Positions 57,409 through 64,000 of a stretch of DNA of 64,000 nt are shown here, piece after piece. The translations under genes and the position numbers were made by a program. Numbering within the stretch: position 1 is the stretch's first letter; every line of letters begins with the position of its first letter. Location of the stretch: assembly GCF_006715725.1 (NCBI RefSeq), contig NZ_VFNU01000001.1, positions 2,232,001-2,296,000 of the forward strand, given 5' to 3'. The DNA comes from Nocardioides sp. SLBN-35. Lineage in GTDB: Bacteria; Actinomycetota; Actinomycetes; Propionibacteriales; Nocardioidaceae. Under the pieces are notes generated by a model that ran no database searches, was not told where the DNA came from, and saw only the letters and a program-made list of their open reading frames with translations.

Positions 57409-57834
57409 TCAGGCCTTCTTGGTCGCCCAGAAGATCTCGGCGATCTCGTCGATCTTCGCGAGCAGCTCGTCGGCCTTGGCCAGGTCGAGGGTGCCCTTGG
57501 TGCCGGTCGCGCCGGCGAGCTTGGTGGCCTCGTTGACCAGCGTGTGCAGCTGCGGGTAGGCCTCGAAGTGCGGGGGCTTGAAGTAGTCGGTCCACAGCAC
57601 CCACAGGTGGTGCTTGACGAGCTCGGAGCGCTGCTCCTTGATCAGGATGGCGCGGGTGCGGAAGTCGGCGTCGTCACTGTCGAGCGCCTTGGCGATGACG
57701 GCCTTGACCGACTCGGCCTCGATGCGGGCCTGGGCGGGGTCGTAGACACCGCAGGGCAGGTCGCAGTGGGCGGAGACGTCGACGGTGGGGGCCACGAAGG
57801 CCGCGCGAATCGATTCGGCGATACGGGAGAACAT
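57409..57834 (-). CDS. sodN: Nickel-containing superoxide dismutase
   Basis: 141 residues. The nickel hook HCDLPCGVY is at residues 23-31, giving mature His1, Cys2, Cys6 and Tyr9 after removal of the 22-residue propeptide. The rest is the four-helix body (AESVKAVIAKALDS, KEQRSELVKHHLWVLWTDYF). It dismutates superoxide in the cytoplasm. The propeptide must be cut for nickel binding, and the protease SodX is encoded divergently 58 bp away. Confidence 0.97.
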   Translation of the reverse strand: MFSRIAESIRAAFVAPTVDVSAHCDLPCGVYDPAQARIEAESVKAVIAKALDSDDADFRTRAILIKEQRSELVKHHLWVLWTDYFKPPHFEAYPQLHTLVNEATKLAGATGTKGTLDLAKADELLAKIDEIAEIFWATKKA

Positions 57835-57892
57835 GTCGGTCCTCTCAGAGGTTCAGGCGGGCAGGTACTTGCTGCCTGCGACACTACTCGTC

Positions 57893-58216
57893 ATGGATCG
57901 AGCGGCAACGGGAGGTCGGCGTCGGGTCGGCATCGCCGTCGTCCGGGGCGATTCCATGCGGCCCGCGCTGCGGTCCGGGCAGCGCCTGCTGGTCCTGTAC
58001 GGCGCGCGCGTGCGCCCCGGTCGCGTCGTCGTCGCCCGCTTCGCCGACGGGACCCTCGCGGTGAAACGGGTCGCCGGACGTCGGGAGAGCGGCTGGTGGC
58101 TGCTCAGCGACAACGCCGACGCCGGCGTGGACTCCCGCCACCGCGGTGCCGTGCCGGACGCCGACGTCGCGGGCGTCGTACGGGCTCGGGTGTGGCCGTG
58201 GCCCCGATGGCTGTGA
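57893..58216 (+). CDS. sodX: SodN maturation protease SodX (S24/S26 type)
   Basis: 107 residues. The Ser/Lys dyad of the S26 signal-peptidase-like family is visible: GDSMRPAL (Ser, ~21-23) and LAVKRVAG (Lys, ~61), followed by WWLLSDNADAGVDSRHRGAVP. It trims the SodN propeptide. There is no membrane helix, in line with a cytoplasmic SodN. The intergenic region is 58 bp and must contain both promoters. Confidence 0.92.
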   Translation: MDRAATGGRRRVGIAVVRGDSMRPALRSGQRLLVLYGARVRPGRVVVARFADGTLAVKRVAGRRESGWWLLSDNADAGVDSRHRGAVPDADVAGVVRARVWPWPRWL

Positions 58217-58268
58217 CCCGTCCCATCCGGACACGTCGGCTGTCGGGCCGGACGGTGTGAAAGGATGG

Positions 58269-59462
58269 ATGACCGTGGCTGACGACGTTCTTCCCTCCCA
58301 CCCGCGCGCGGGTGAGCCGGTCTTCGATCTGCACCTCGGCGGGAAGATGGCGACCGTACCCACGGCCGATGTCAGCACCCGCGACCAGCTCTCGCTGGCC
58401 TACACCCCCGGTGTGGCCGAGGTGTGCGAGGCCATCGCCGCCGACCCCGGCCTGACCCGCCACTACACGTGGGTCCCCAACACCGTCGCGATCGTCACCG
58501 ACGGCACCGCCGTGCTGGGCCTGGGCGACATCGGCCCGGCCGCCGCGATGCCGGTGATGGAGGGCAAGGCGGTGCTGTTCAAGCAGTTCGGCGGCGTCGA
58601 CGGCATCCCGATCTGCCTGGCGACCACCGACGTCGAGGAGATCATCGAGACCGTCGTCCGGCTCGCGCCGAGCTTCGGCGGCATCAACCTCGAGGACATC
58701 TCGGCCCCGCGCTGCTTCGAGATCGAGGACCGCCTCAAGGAGGCCCTCGACATCCCCGTCTTCCACGACGACCAGCACGGCACCGCCGTGGTGACCCTGG
58801 CCGCGCTCGTCAACGCGCTCAAGCTGACCGGCCGGACCCCGGAGTCGACCCGCGTGGTCATCTCGGGCGCCGGCGCCGCCGGCGTGGCGATCGCGAAGAT
58901 CCTGCTCGCGGCCGGCATCAAGGACATCGCGGTCACCGACCGCAAGGGCGTCGTGAGCTCGGACCGCACCGACCTGACCTCGGCCAAGAAGGCGCTCGCC
59001 GAGCTCACCGCCGACCAGTGTGGCCGCCGCGGCACGCTCGCCGAGGCCTTCGACGGCGCCGACGTCTACATCGGCGTCTCCGGCGGCACCGTGCCCGAGG
59101 AGGTCGTGGCCACGATGGCCGACGACGCGATCATCTTCGCGATGGCCAACCCGAACCCGGAGGTCCACCCCGACGTGGCGCACCGCCACGCGCGGGTCGT
59201 CGCCACCGGTCGATCGGACTTCCCCAACCAGATCAACAACGTGCTGGCCTTCCCGGGCATCTTCCGGGGCGCCTTCGACGTGCACGCCAGCGCGATCACC
59301 GAGGGCATGAAGGTCGCCGCGGCCGACGCGCTCGCCGCGCTGGTCGGCGACGACCTGTCCGAGGACCTGGTCATCCCCTCGCCGTTCGACCCGCGGGTCG
59401 GCCCCGCGGTCGCCGCCGCTGTGGCGGACGCCGCACGACGAGACGGTGTCGCTCGGATCTGA
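58269..59462 (+). CDS. NAD(P)-dependent malic enzyme
   Basis: 397 residues, the short bacterial type. The malate site (SLAYTPGVAEVCEAIAADP, Tyr), MEGKAVLFKQFGG (Lys), GINLEDISAPRCFEIED (metal Glu/Asp), DDQHGTAVVTLAALVNAL and the dinucleotide loop ISGAGAAGVAIAKIL are present, then FAMANPNPEV and GRSDFPNQINN. It decarboxylates malate to pyruvate. The ATG at 58269 follows AAAGGA by about 5 bases. There is no phosphotransacetylase tail. Confidence 0.94.
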   Translation: MTVADDVLPSHPRAGEPVFDLHLGGKMATVPTADVSTRDQLSLAYTPGVAEVCEAIAADPGLTRHYTWVPNTVAIVTDGTAVLGLGDIGPAAAMPVMEGKAVLFKQFGGVDGIPICLATTDVEEIIETVVRLAPSFGGINLEDISAPRCFEIEDRLKEALDIPVFHDDQHGTAVVTLAALVNALKLTGRTPESTRVVISGAGAAGVAIAKILLAAGIKDIAVTDRKGVVSSDRTDLTSAKKALAELTADQCGRRGTLAEAFDGADVYIGVSGGTVPEEVVATMADDAIIFAMANPNPEVHPDVAHRHARVVATGRSDFPNQINNVLAFPGIFRGAFDVHASAITEGMKVAAADALAALVGDDLSEDLVIPSPFDPRVGPAVAAAVADAARRDGVARI

Positions 59463-59483
59463 TCGGCCACTAGCGTCGGGGTC

Positions 59484-60458
59484 ATGTTCGCCGTCTACGC
59501 CGACTCCTTCGCCAACTCGTCCGACGACCCGCTGACCGGTCTCGTGCTCGGGGAGCGCCCCGACCCGGTCGCGCCCGACGGCTGGACCACGGTCACCGTC
59601 AAGGCCGCCTCACTGAACCACCACGACCTCTGGTCGCTGCGCGGGGTGGGGCTGAAGGCCGAGGCGCTGCCGATGATCCTGGGCTGCGACGCCGCCGGGT
59701 ACGACGAGGACGGCAACGAGGTCGTCGTGCACGCGGTCGTCTCCGACCCCGACTGGACCGGCGACGAGACCTTCGACCCGCGGCGCTCGCTTCTCTCCGA
59801 GCGGCACCAGGGCACCTTCGCCGACAAGGTGATCGTGCCGCGGCGCAACGTGGTGCCGAAGCCCGCGTCCATGTCCTTCGAGGAGGCGGCCTGCCTGCCG
59901 ACGGCCTGGCTGACGGCGTACCGGATGCTCTTCACGCAGGGCGCGCTCAAGGCGGGCGACACCGTGCTCGTGCAAGGTGCCGGCGGCGGCGTCGCCACCG
60001 CCCTCATCGCGCTCGCGCGGGCCGGCGGCCTGCGCGTGCTCGCGACCAGCCGCGACGAGGCCAAGCGGGCAAAGGCGCTCGAGCTCGGCGCGCACGAGGT
60101 CTTCGAGTCCGGCGCGCGGCTGCCGGTGAAGGTCGACGCCGTCATGGAGACCGTCGGCCGCGCGACCTGGTCGCACTCGATCCGCGCGCTGCGCCCGGGC
60201 GGCCGCATCGTCATCTCGGGCACCACCTCCGGTCCCGACCTCGACGACGCCGAGCTGACCCGGATCTTCTTCCTCCAGCTGTCGGTGATCGGCTCGACGA
60301 TGGGCACCCGCGGCGAGCTCGCCGGGCTGGTCAACCTGCTCGACAGCACCGGTGTGCGTCCGGTCATCGACCGGGTGCTGCCGATGACGGAGGCCCGCGA
60401 CGGGTTCGCGGCGATGGCTGCCGGAGACGTCTTCGGGAAGATCGTCTTCACCCGCTGA
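59484..60458 (+). CDS. Medium-chain (quinone-oxidoreductase-like) zinc-binding dehydrogenase family protein
   Basis: 324 residues. It has the GroES-like N-domain (TVTVKAASLNHHDLWSLRGV, ILGCDAAGYDEDG) and a Rossmann domain (VLVQGAGGGVATALIALAR, LELGAHEVFES). The usual catalytic zinc Cys/His set is not evident, so it belongs with the quinone-oxidoreductase-like, probably NADPH-using, members. It begins 21 bp after malic enzyme; a TAGCGT box (~59470) suggests its own leaderless promoter. Confidence 0.88.
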   Translation: MFAVYADSFANSSDDPLTGLVLGERPDPVAPDGWTTVTVKAASLNHHDLWSLRGVGLKAEALPMILGCDAAGYDEDGNEVVVHAVVSDPDWTGDETFDPRRSLLSERHQGTFADKVIVPRRNVVPKPASMSFEEAACLPTAWLTAYRMLFTQGALKAGDTVLVQGAGGGVATALIALARAGGLRVLATSRDEAKRAKALELGAHEVFESGARLPVKVDAVMETVGRATWSHSIRALRPGGRIVISGTTSGPDLDDAELTRIFFLQLSVIGSTMGTRGELAGLVNLLDSTGVRPVIDRVLPMTEARDGFAAMAAGDVFGKIVFTR

Positions 60459-60462
60459 CGGG

Positions 60463-60572
60463 AGTTTCACCGGCCGACCGGTGAAACTCGCGCTTGGACG
60501 AGGAAGCTTCATCGTCCAAGCGCCGGTTTCGTCGTCCAGGCTCGCCAGTTTCACCGGCCGACCGGTGAAACT
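60463..60572. repeat. Three-stem palindromic intergenic element
   Basis: Two identical hairpins, AGTTTCACCGG-CCGA-CCGGTGAAACT at 60463-60488 and 60547-60572, flank a third (CGCTTGGACGA 60491-60501 with TCGTCCAAGCG 60512-60522). All stems are perfect 11-mers. It begins 5 bp after the dehydrogenase stop and could act as a terminator, but its form is that of a mobile palindromic element. Confidence 0.82.
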
Positions 60573-60807
60573 TGTGACTGGTGGGGTTTGGTGAGGCGTT
60601 TTTAACCAGTGGCGGGAATGACTGTCGGTGCTGGACGATTGACTCCTGTCAGCGCCCCGACGGTGCGGCCGATGAATTTTCTCGGCTCGCCATGTCGATC
60701 TGGTGACGGCCGGTTCGTCGTACTTGTGAAGCGACGGCCAGCCCGAACCGCCCGGCGTCATGGGGTCGGCCACCGCCAAACCCTGCCACCAACCGATAGG
60801 ACCTGTC

Positions 60808-62292
60808 ATGACTGCGCCCTCCGGACCCGCTGAGACCGGCGACCTCGCCGCCTTCGAGCAGGAGTTCACGAGCGCCCCGGCGACCCCGGGGCGGACTCCG
60901 CTCGTCATCAAGCTGCTGGTCGCGGCGACCTTCGTCGTGATCCTCAACGAGACCACCCTCGTCAACGCGGTCCCGCGGTTGATGACCGACTTCAAGATCA
61001 CCGAGACCACCGCCCAGTGGTCGCTGACCGTGTTCATGCTGACCATGGCCGCGGTGATCCCGGTGACGGGCTGGTTCCTGCAGCGGGTGACCACGCGCAC
61101 GGCGTACGCCACCGCGATGCTGACCTTCAGCGTCGGCACCCTCGTCGCCGCGCTCGCGCCGACGTTCGGTGTGCTGCTGGTCGGCCGCGTCGTCCAGGCC
61201 GGCGGTACGGCGGTCATGATGCCGCTGCTGATGACCACCCTGATGACGGTCGTCGCCGCCGAGGACCGCGGTCGCGTGATGGGCCAGGTCACCCTCGCGA
61301 TGTCCTGCGCCCCGGCGCTCGGTCCGGCGGTGTCCGGCGTGCTGCTCCACTTCGGCTCGTGGCGGCTGATCTTCGCGGTCGTCCTCCCGATCGCCGTGCT
61401 GGTCGGCTTCTTCGGCCTGCGCCAGCTCGAGAACGTCGGCGAGACCAACCGCAGCCCGATCAGCTGGCTGAGCGTGGTGCTCGCGGCCGGTGGCTTCAGC
61501 ACCTTCGTGTTCGGCCTGAGCAAGGTCGGCAACGCCGACTGGCCCGAGCCGGCGCTGCTCATCGGTGCGGGCGTCGTGCTGATCGCGGCCTTCGCCGGCT
61601 ATCAGCTGTTCCTGCAGCGCTCGGACCGGCCGCTGATGGACCTGCGCACCCTGAAGGTCCGCAACTTCACGGTGTCGCTGATCCTGATGTCGGCCGGCTT
61701 CATGGCGTTCCTCGGCTCGATGCTGCTGCTGCCGCTCTACCTGCAGAACCTGCGCGGCCTCAGCGAGCTGCAGACCGGCCTGCTGGTCATGCCCGGTGGC
61801 CTGACCATGGGCCTGCTCGGCCCGCAGGTCGGCAAGGTCTTCGACCGCATCGGCGCCCGGCCGCTGGTCATCCCCGGCTCGGTCGTCATGGTGGCGCTGC
61901 TGTTCGGGCTGAGCCGGATCGGCGTCGACACGCCGTACGCCGTGCTCGTCGCGCTGCACGTCGCGCTGATGGCCAGCCTGGCGACCATCTTCACGCCGGT
62001 GTTCACCATCGGCCTGGGCGACCTGGCGCCGCAGCTGTACTCACACGGCAGCTCGCTGCTCGGCACGCTCCAGCAGGTCGCCGGCGCCATCGGCACCGCG
62101 CTGCTGGTCGTGATCATGACCAACCGCACCGAGAGCCTCGCGGAGTCGGGCAGCTCGCCGGCCGACGCCTTCATGGGCGGCCTGCAGTGGGCGTTCTTCG
62201 CGGGTGCCGTGATCGGCCTCGTGGTGATCGCGATGTCGCTGCTGCTGCCGGCGAAGGCCGACGCGCCGGCCGGTGCCCACGGCGGGCACTGA
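60808..62292 (+). CDS. MFS transporter, DHA2 (14-helix) type
   Basis: 494 residues with about 14 hydrophobic segments. The opening LVAATFVVILNETTLVNAVP is the DHA2 first helix (with the LNETT motif), and the family repeat FMLTMAAVIPVTGWFLQR, GRVVQAGGTAVMMPLLMTTL and LAMSCAPALGPAVSGVLL follow. It likely exports a drug or metabolite. AGGA lies about 8 bases before ATG 60808. It is not accompanied by a regulator, unlike the first MFS gene. Confidence 0.9.
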   Translation: MTAPSGPAETGDLAAFEQEFTSAPATPGRTPLVIKLLVAATFVVILNETTLVNAVPRLMTDFKITETTAQWSLTVFMLTMAAVIPVTGWFLQRVTTRTAYATAMLTFSVGTLVAALAPTFGVLLVGRVVQAGGTAVMMPLLMTTLMTVVAAEDRGRVMGQVTLAMSCAPALGPAVSGVLLHFGSWRLIFAVVLPIAVLVGFFGLRQLENVGETNRSPISWLSVVLAAGGFSTFVFGLSKVGNADWPEPALLIGAGVVLIAAFAGYQLFLQRSDRPLMDLRTLKVRNFTVSLILMSAGFMAFLGSMLLLPLYLQNLRGLSELQTGLLVMPGGLTMGLLGPQVGKVFDRIGARPLVIPGSVVMVALLFGLSRIGVDTPYAVLVALHVALMASLATIFTPVFTIGLGDLAPQLYSHGSSLLGTLQQVAGAIGTALLVVIMTNRTESLAESGSSPADAFMGGLQWAFFAGAVIGLVVIAMSLLLPAKADAPAGAHGGH

Positions 62293-62305
62293 CCGATCGT
62301 CGTAC

Positions 62306-62339
62306 GACCGGCCCGGCCCCCTCGGGGACCGGGCCGGTC
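62306..62339. terminator. Bidirectional terminator after the MFS gene
   Basis: GACCGGCCCGG (62306-62316) pairs with CCGGGCCGGTC (62329-62339), and inner CCCC/GGGG lengthens the stem. It separates the convergent MFS and hydrolase genes. Confidence 0.8.
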
Positions 62340-62345
62340 GGCGTC

Positions 62346-63410
62346 TCAGGGCCTGTCGAGGAAGGCGTCGAGCAGCGGCCAGCTGATCTCGGCGGCCTTC
62401 GGGCCGGCGACGAGGCCGAGGTGACTGAGGCCGTCGGCGGCGGCGTACCGGGCGCCCGGCACGACGTCCGTCCCGGCCCGCACGGCCGGGCCGTCGGCGA
62501 TGTTGTCACTCTCGCTGCCGACGAACAGCACCGGCGTGCGCACGTCGGCCAGCCGGACCTCGCGCTTGCGGCTGAGCCGCACGGTGCCGGAGGCCAGCTC
62601 GTTGCGGACCATCAGCCGGGTGTGGATCTGGTGGTAGGCCCGTCCCGGGTAGCCGGGCATCTCGCCGATGAAGCCGTCGATGGCACCGGTGCGCGCGAGC
62701 GCCTCGGTGTCGAGGATGTTCTTGGCCAGGTGCACGGCCTTGGTCAGCTCGCGCCTGGGCGCCATCGCCCGGTAGCTCGCCCGGACCAGGTGCCGCGGCA
62801 CACCGCCGAGGGCGGCGGTGGGCGCGGTGACGGCGCGGGTGCCGAGCAGGCGATCCGCGACGACCAGCGGCTGGACGGCCGGGATCTGCGTGTAGTCGAT
62901 CGGGGTGCCGAAGGCGGTCAGCGACGCGATCGGCAGGTCGGGGTGAGCGGCGGCGGTGAGCAGGCTCATCGTGCCGCCGAGCGACCAGCCGACCAGGTCG
63001 ACGCCGTCGGCCTCGTCGCCGCCGGCCGCGTGGTCGGCGAGCACGGCGTGGATGGCGGTCGGGAGGATGTCGTCGACCCAGGCCTCGAAGCCCATGCCGC
63101 GGTCGGCGAAGGTGATCCGCCCGTAGTCGACCAGGTACGTCGCCCGGCCGGCCTCCAGCAGGTGGCCGGCCAGGCTCTGGCCGGGACGCAGGTCGAAGCA
63201 GCGGGCCGAGACGGCCAGCGGCGGGACGAGGAGCACCGGGCGTGGGACCCGGGCGGCGGTGGTCCGGTCGTAGCGCACCAGCCGCCGGTGCGGGGCGTCG
63301 GACAGCACGGTGGCCGGCAGGCCGTCGTACTGCTCGACGCCGTCGCCGAGGGGCGAGATCGCCCAGGCGTTGCGGGCGGCGGTGCTCAGGAGGTCAGCTG
63401 CGGTCGGCAC
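62346..63410 (-). CDS. PhaC-like alpha/beta hydrolase
   Basis: 354 residues. RPVLLVPPLAVSARCFDLRPGQSLAGHLL is the PHA-synthase-like opening, and the nucleophile elbow is GWSLGG with Ser143 where true PHA synthases have Cys. VLFVGSESDNIADG (Asp) and DGLSHLGLVAGP (His) complete a triad. It is therefore more likely an esterase or acyl-lipid hydrolase of the PhaC-like branch than a polymerase. The GTG at 63410 begins MPTAADLL. Confidence 0.85.
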   Translation of the reverse strand: MPTAADLLSTAARNAWAISPLGDGVEQYDGLPATVLSDAPHRRLVRYDRTTAARVPRPVLLVPPLAVSARCFDLRPGQSLAGHLLEAGRATYLVDYGRITFADRGMGFEAWVDDILPTAIHAVLADHAAGGDEADGVDLVGWSLGGTMSLLTAAAHPDLPIASLTAFGTPIDYTQIPAVQPLVVADRLLGTRAVTAPTAALGGVPRHLVRASYRAMAPRRELTKAVHLAKNILDTEALARTGAIDGFIGEMPGYPGRAYHQIHTRLMVRNELASGTVRLSRKREVRLADVRTPVLFVGSESDNIADGPAVRAGTDVVPGARYAAADGLSHLGLVAGPKAAEISWPLLDAFLDRP

Positions 63411-63493
63411 CGCGACATGGTCGCTGCCACGCGCACCGGCCGTCCACCGAACGTGACGAGCGTGACGCTCGCCGTGGACCGCTCAGTCGGAGC

Positions 63494-64000
63494 TCACCAG
63501 CAGGGCACGATGTCCTGCGCGCCCGCGACACCGTCGAAGACCTCCATCATGGTGCTGCGCATGGTGCGGACCTGCGGGTCGGCCCACGCCATCGTGGTGT
63601 CGGCCGGCCCACCGTTGCCGGCGACGGTCACCTTGCGGGCGGTGACGTGGAAGACCACGCGGTGCGCGTTGGTGCCGGGGAAGCAGGCCGAGGCACGCTG
63701 CTTCGCCTGCGCGCTCGCCTGGTCGATGCCGGTGCCGGCGGCGACGCCCTTGTAGCGCATGGCCACGATCGCCTGGAAGCCCGACGGGTGCGGCGACGCG
63801 GCCTCCCAGGTGCCGGTGATGCCGATGGACAGGCCGCGGGTCCGGCTCGACGGGACCACGAAGACGGCCTTGCCGTCGCGCACGGTGCGGGTCTTGCTCG
63901 CCCACCAGCTGTGGCGCAGGCCCTGCTGGACGAAGACCTGGCAGCCCTCGCAGTCGGCGACCTTGACGACCACCCGGGTGCGGGCGGGTGCTGCGGCGTC
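63494..64000 (-). CDS. Hypothetical protein, 5' end beyond the window
   Basis: About 168 codons are visible; the frame is open to base 64000 and the first codons (Asp-Ala-Ala-Ala-Pro...) contain no start, so the gene begins outside. Visible features are a CEGCQVFVQQGLRHSWWASKTRTV-type beginning with two Cys (Cys-x2-Cys), a GITGTWEAASPHPSGFQAIV middle, and a late Cys pair (SACFPG, VPCW). I recognise no family; a secreted beta domain is possible. Confidence 0.6.
   Translation of the reverse strand, partial: DAAAPARTRVVVKVADCEGCQVFVQQGLRHSWWASKTRTVRDGKAVFVVPSSRTRGLSIGITGTWEAASPHPSGFQAIVAMRYKGVAAGTGIDQASAQAKQRASACFPGTNAHRVVFHVTARKVTVAGNGGPADTTMAWADPQVRTMRSTMMEVFDGVAGAQDIVPCW

Noticed and set aside
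57835..57892. A nickel-responsive (Nur) operator between sodN and sodX.
   Set aside because: Only a partial TTGC...GC pattern and a GCAGG/CCTGC pair are visible; neither matches the expected Nur box well enough to annotate.
60463..60572. Possible riboswitch or attenuator for the downstream MFS gene.
   Set aside because: The stems are perfect palindromes with a repeated copy and lie right after the upstream stop, 235 bp before the MFS start. No conserved aptamer features are visible.
62346..63410. Polyhydroxyalkanoate synthase PhaC.
   Set aside because: The nucleophile is Ser in GWSLGG instead of the Cys needed for polymerisation, and no phaE, phasin or phaAB genes are adjacent.

Overview
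The window is very G+C-rich and gene-dense, with many start/stop overlaps (ATGA, GTGA, TGATG), frequent GTG starts and several genes that look leaderless. It carries an actinobacterial gene set: WhiB1, PdtaS, SigR/RsrA, RsbW/SigF, Ni superoxide dismutase with its SodX protease, the tiny ribosomal protein bL37, WS/DGAT, and a Ser/Thr kinase with FHA and PP2C partners. A Nocardioides-like member of the Propionibacteriales fits best, but the genus is inferred from gene style and content. No tRNA, rRNA or CRISPR array was recognised.

Layout. 1-4.2 kb: end of a LysR regulator, an SDR behind a KstR-like operator, an HxlR regulator, an acyl-CoA dehydrogenase and a small secreted protein. 4.6-13.4 kb: SNF2 helicase; an ECF41 sigma factor and its NAD(P)-binding partner behind a near-perfect ECF41 promoter; a TetR/Pr6Pr/truncated-globin operon divergent from an MFS pump with tandem operators; DUF445 and S4-domain genes; FKBP. 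13.9-28.4 kb: a seven-gene unit of PP2C, FHA protein, membrane Ser/Thr kinase, a 2048-residue Ig-like/Fn3 protein, MoxR, DUF58 and a membrane transglutaminase-fold protein that lacks its catalytic Cys and His. 28.4-31.9 kb: an island of IS remnants (IS3 orfA, a defective IS256-type copy, a solo IS end) around a secreted metzincin and a lipoprotein. 32.1-33.5 kb: two DUF5994 genes and a YegP-like gene. 33.6-39.3 kb: a five-gene lipid/acyl operon (hydrolase, acyltransferase, acyl-CoA ligase, WS/DGAT, hydrolase) behind a second KstR-like operator. 39.4-52.6 kb: a housekeeping block (CBS protein, hisN, rsgA, aroA, SRAP, sigR-rsrA, bL37, pdtaS, whiB1) whose content resembles the Mycobacterium tuberculosis Rv3219-Rv3228 neighbourhood. 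52.6-57.3 kb: a secreted protein, rsbW-sigF, and three tandem paralogous secreted lysine-rich coiled-coil proteins with a shared promoter/leader box. 57.4-64 kb: sodN/sodX, malic enzyme, a zinc-binding-dehydrogenase-like protein, a second MFS pump, a PhaC-like hydrolase and a partial gene at the edge.

The strongest candidates for under-described biology are the three secreted coiled-coil paralogues next to rsbW-sigF, and the kinase/giant-surface-protein/MoxR/DUF58/pseudo-transglutaminase operon. Several regulatory circuits can be read from the DNA: an autoregulated ECF41 operon, a SigR promoter placed to make a longer sigma isoform, paired TetR operators overlying two divergent promoters, and two KstR-like operators on separate lipid-metabolism transcription units.
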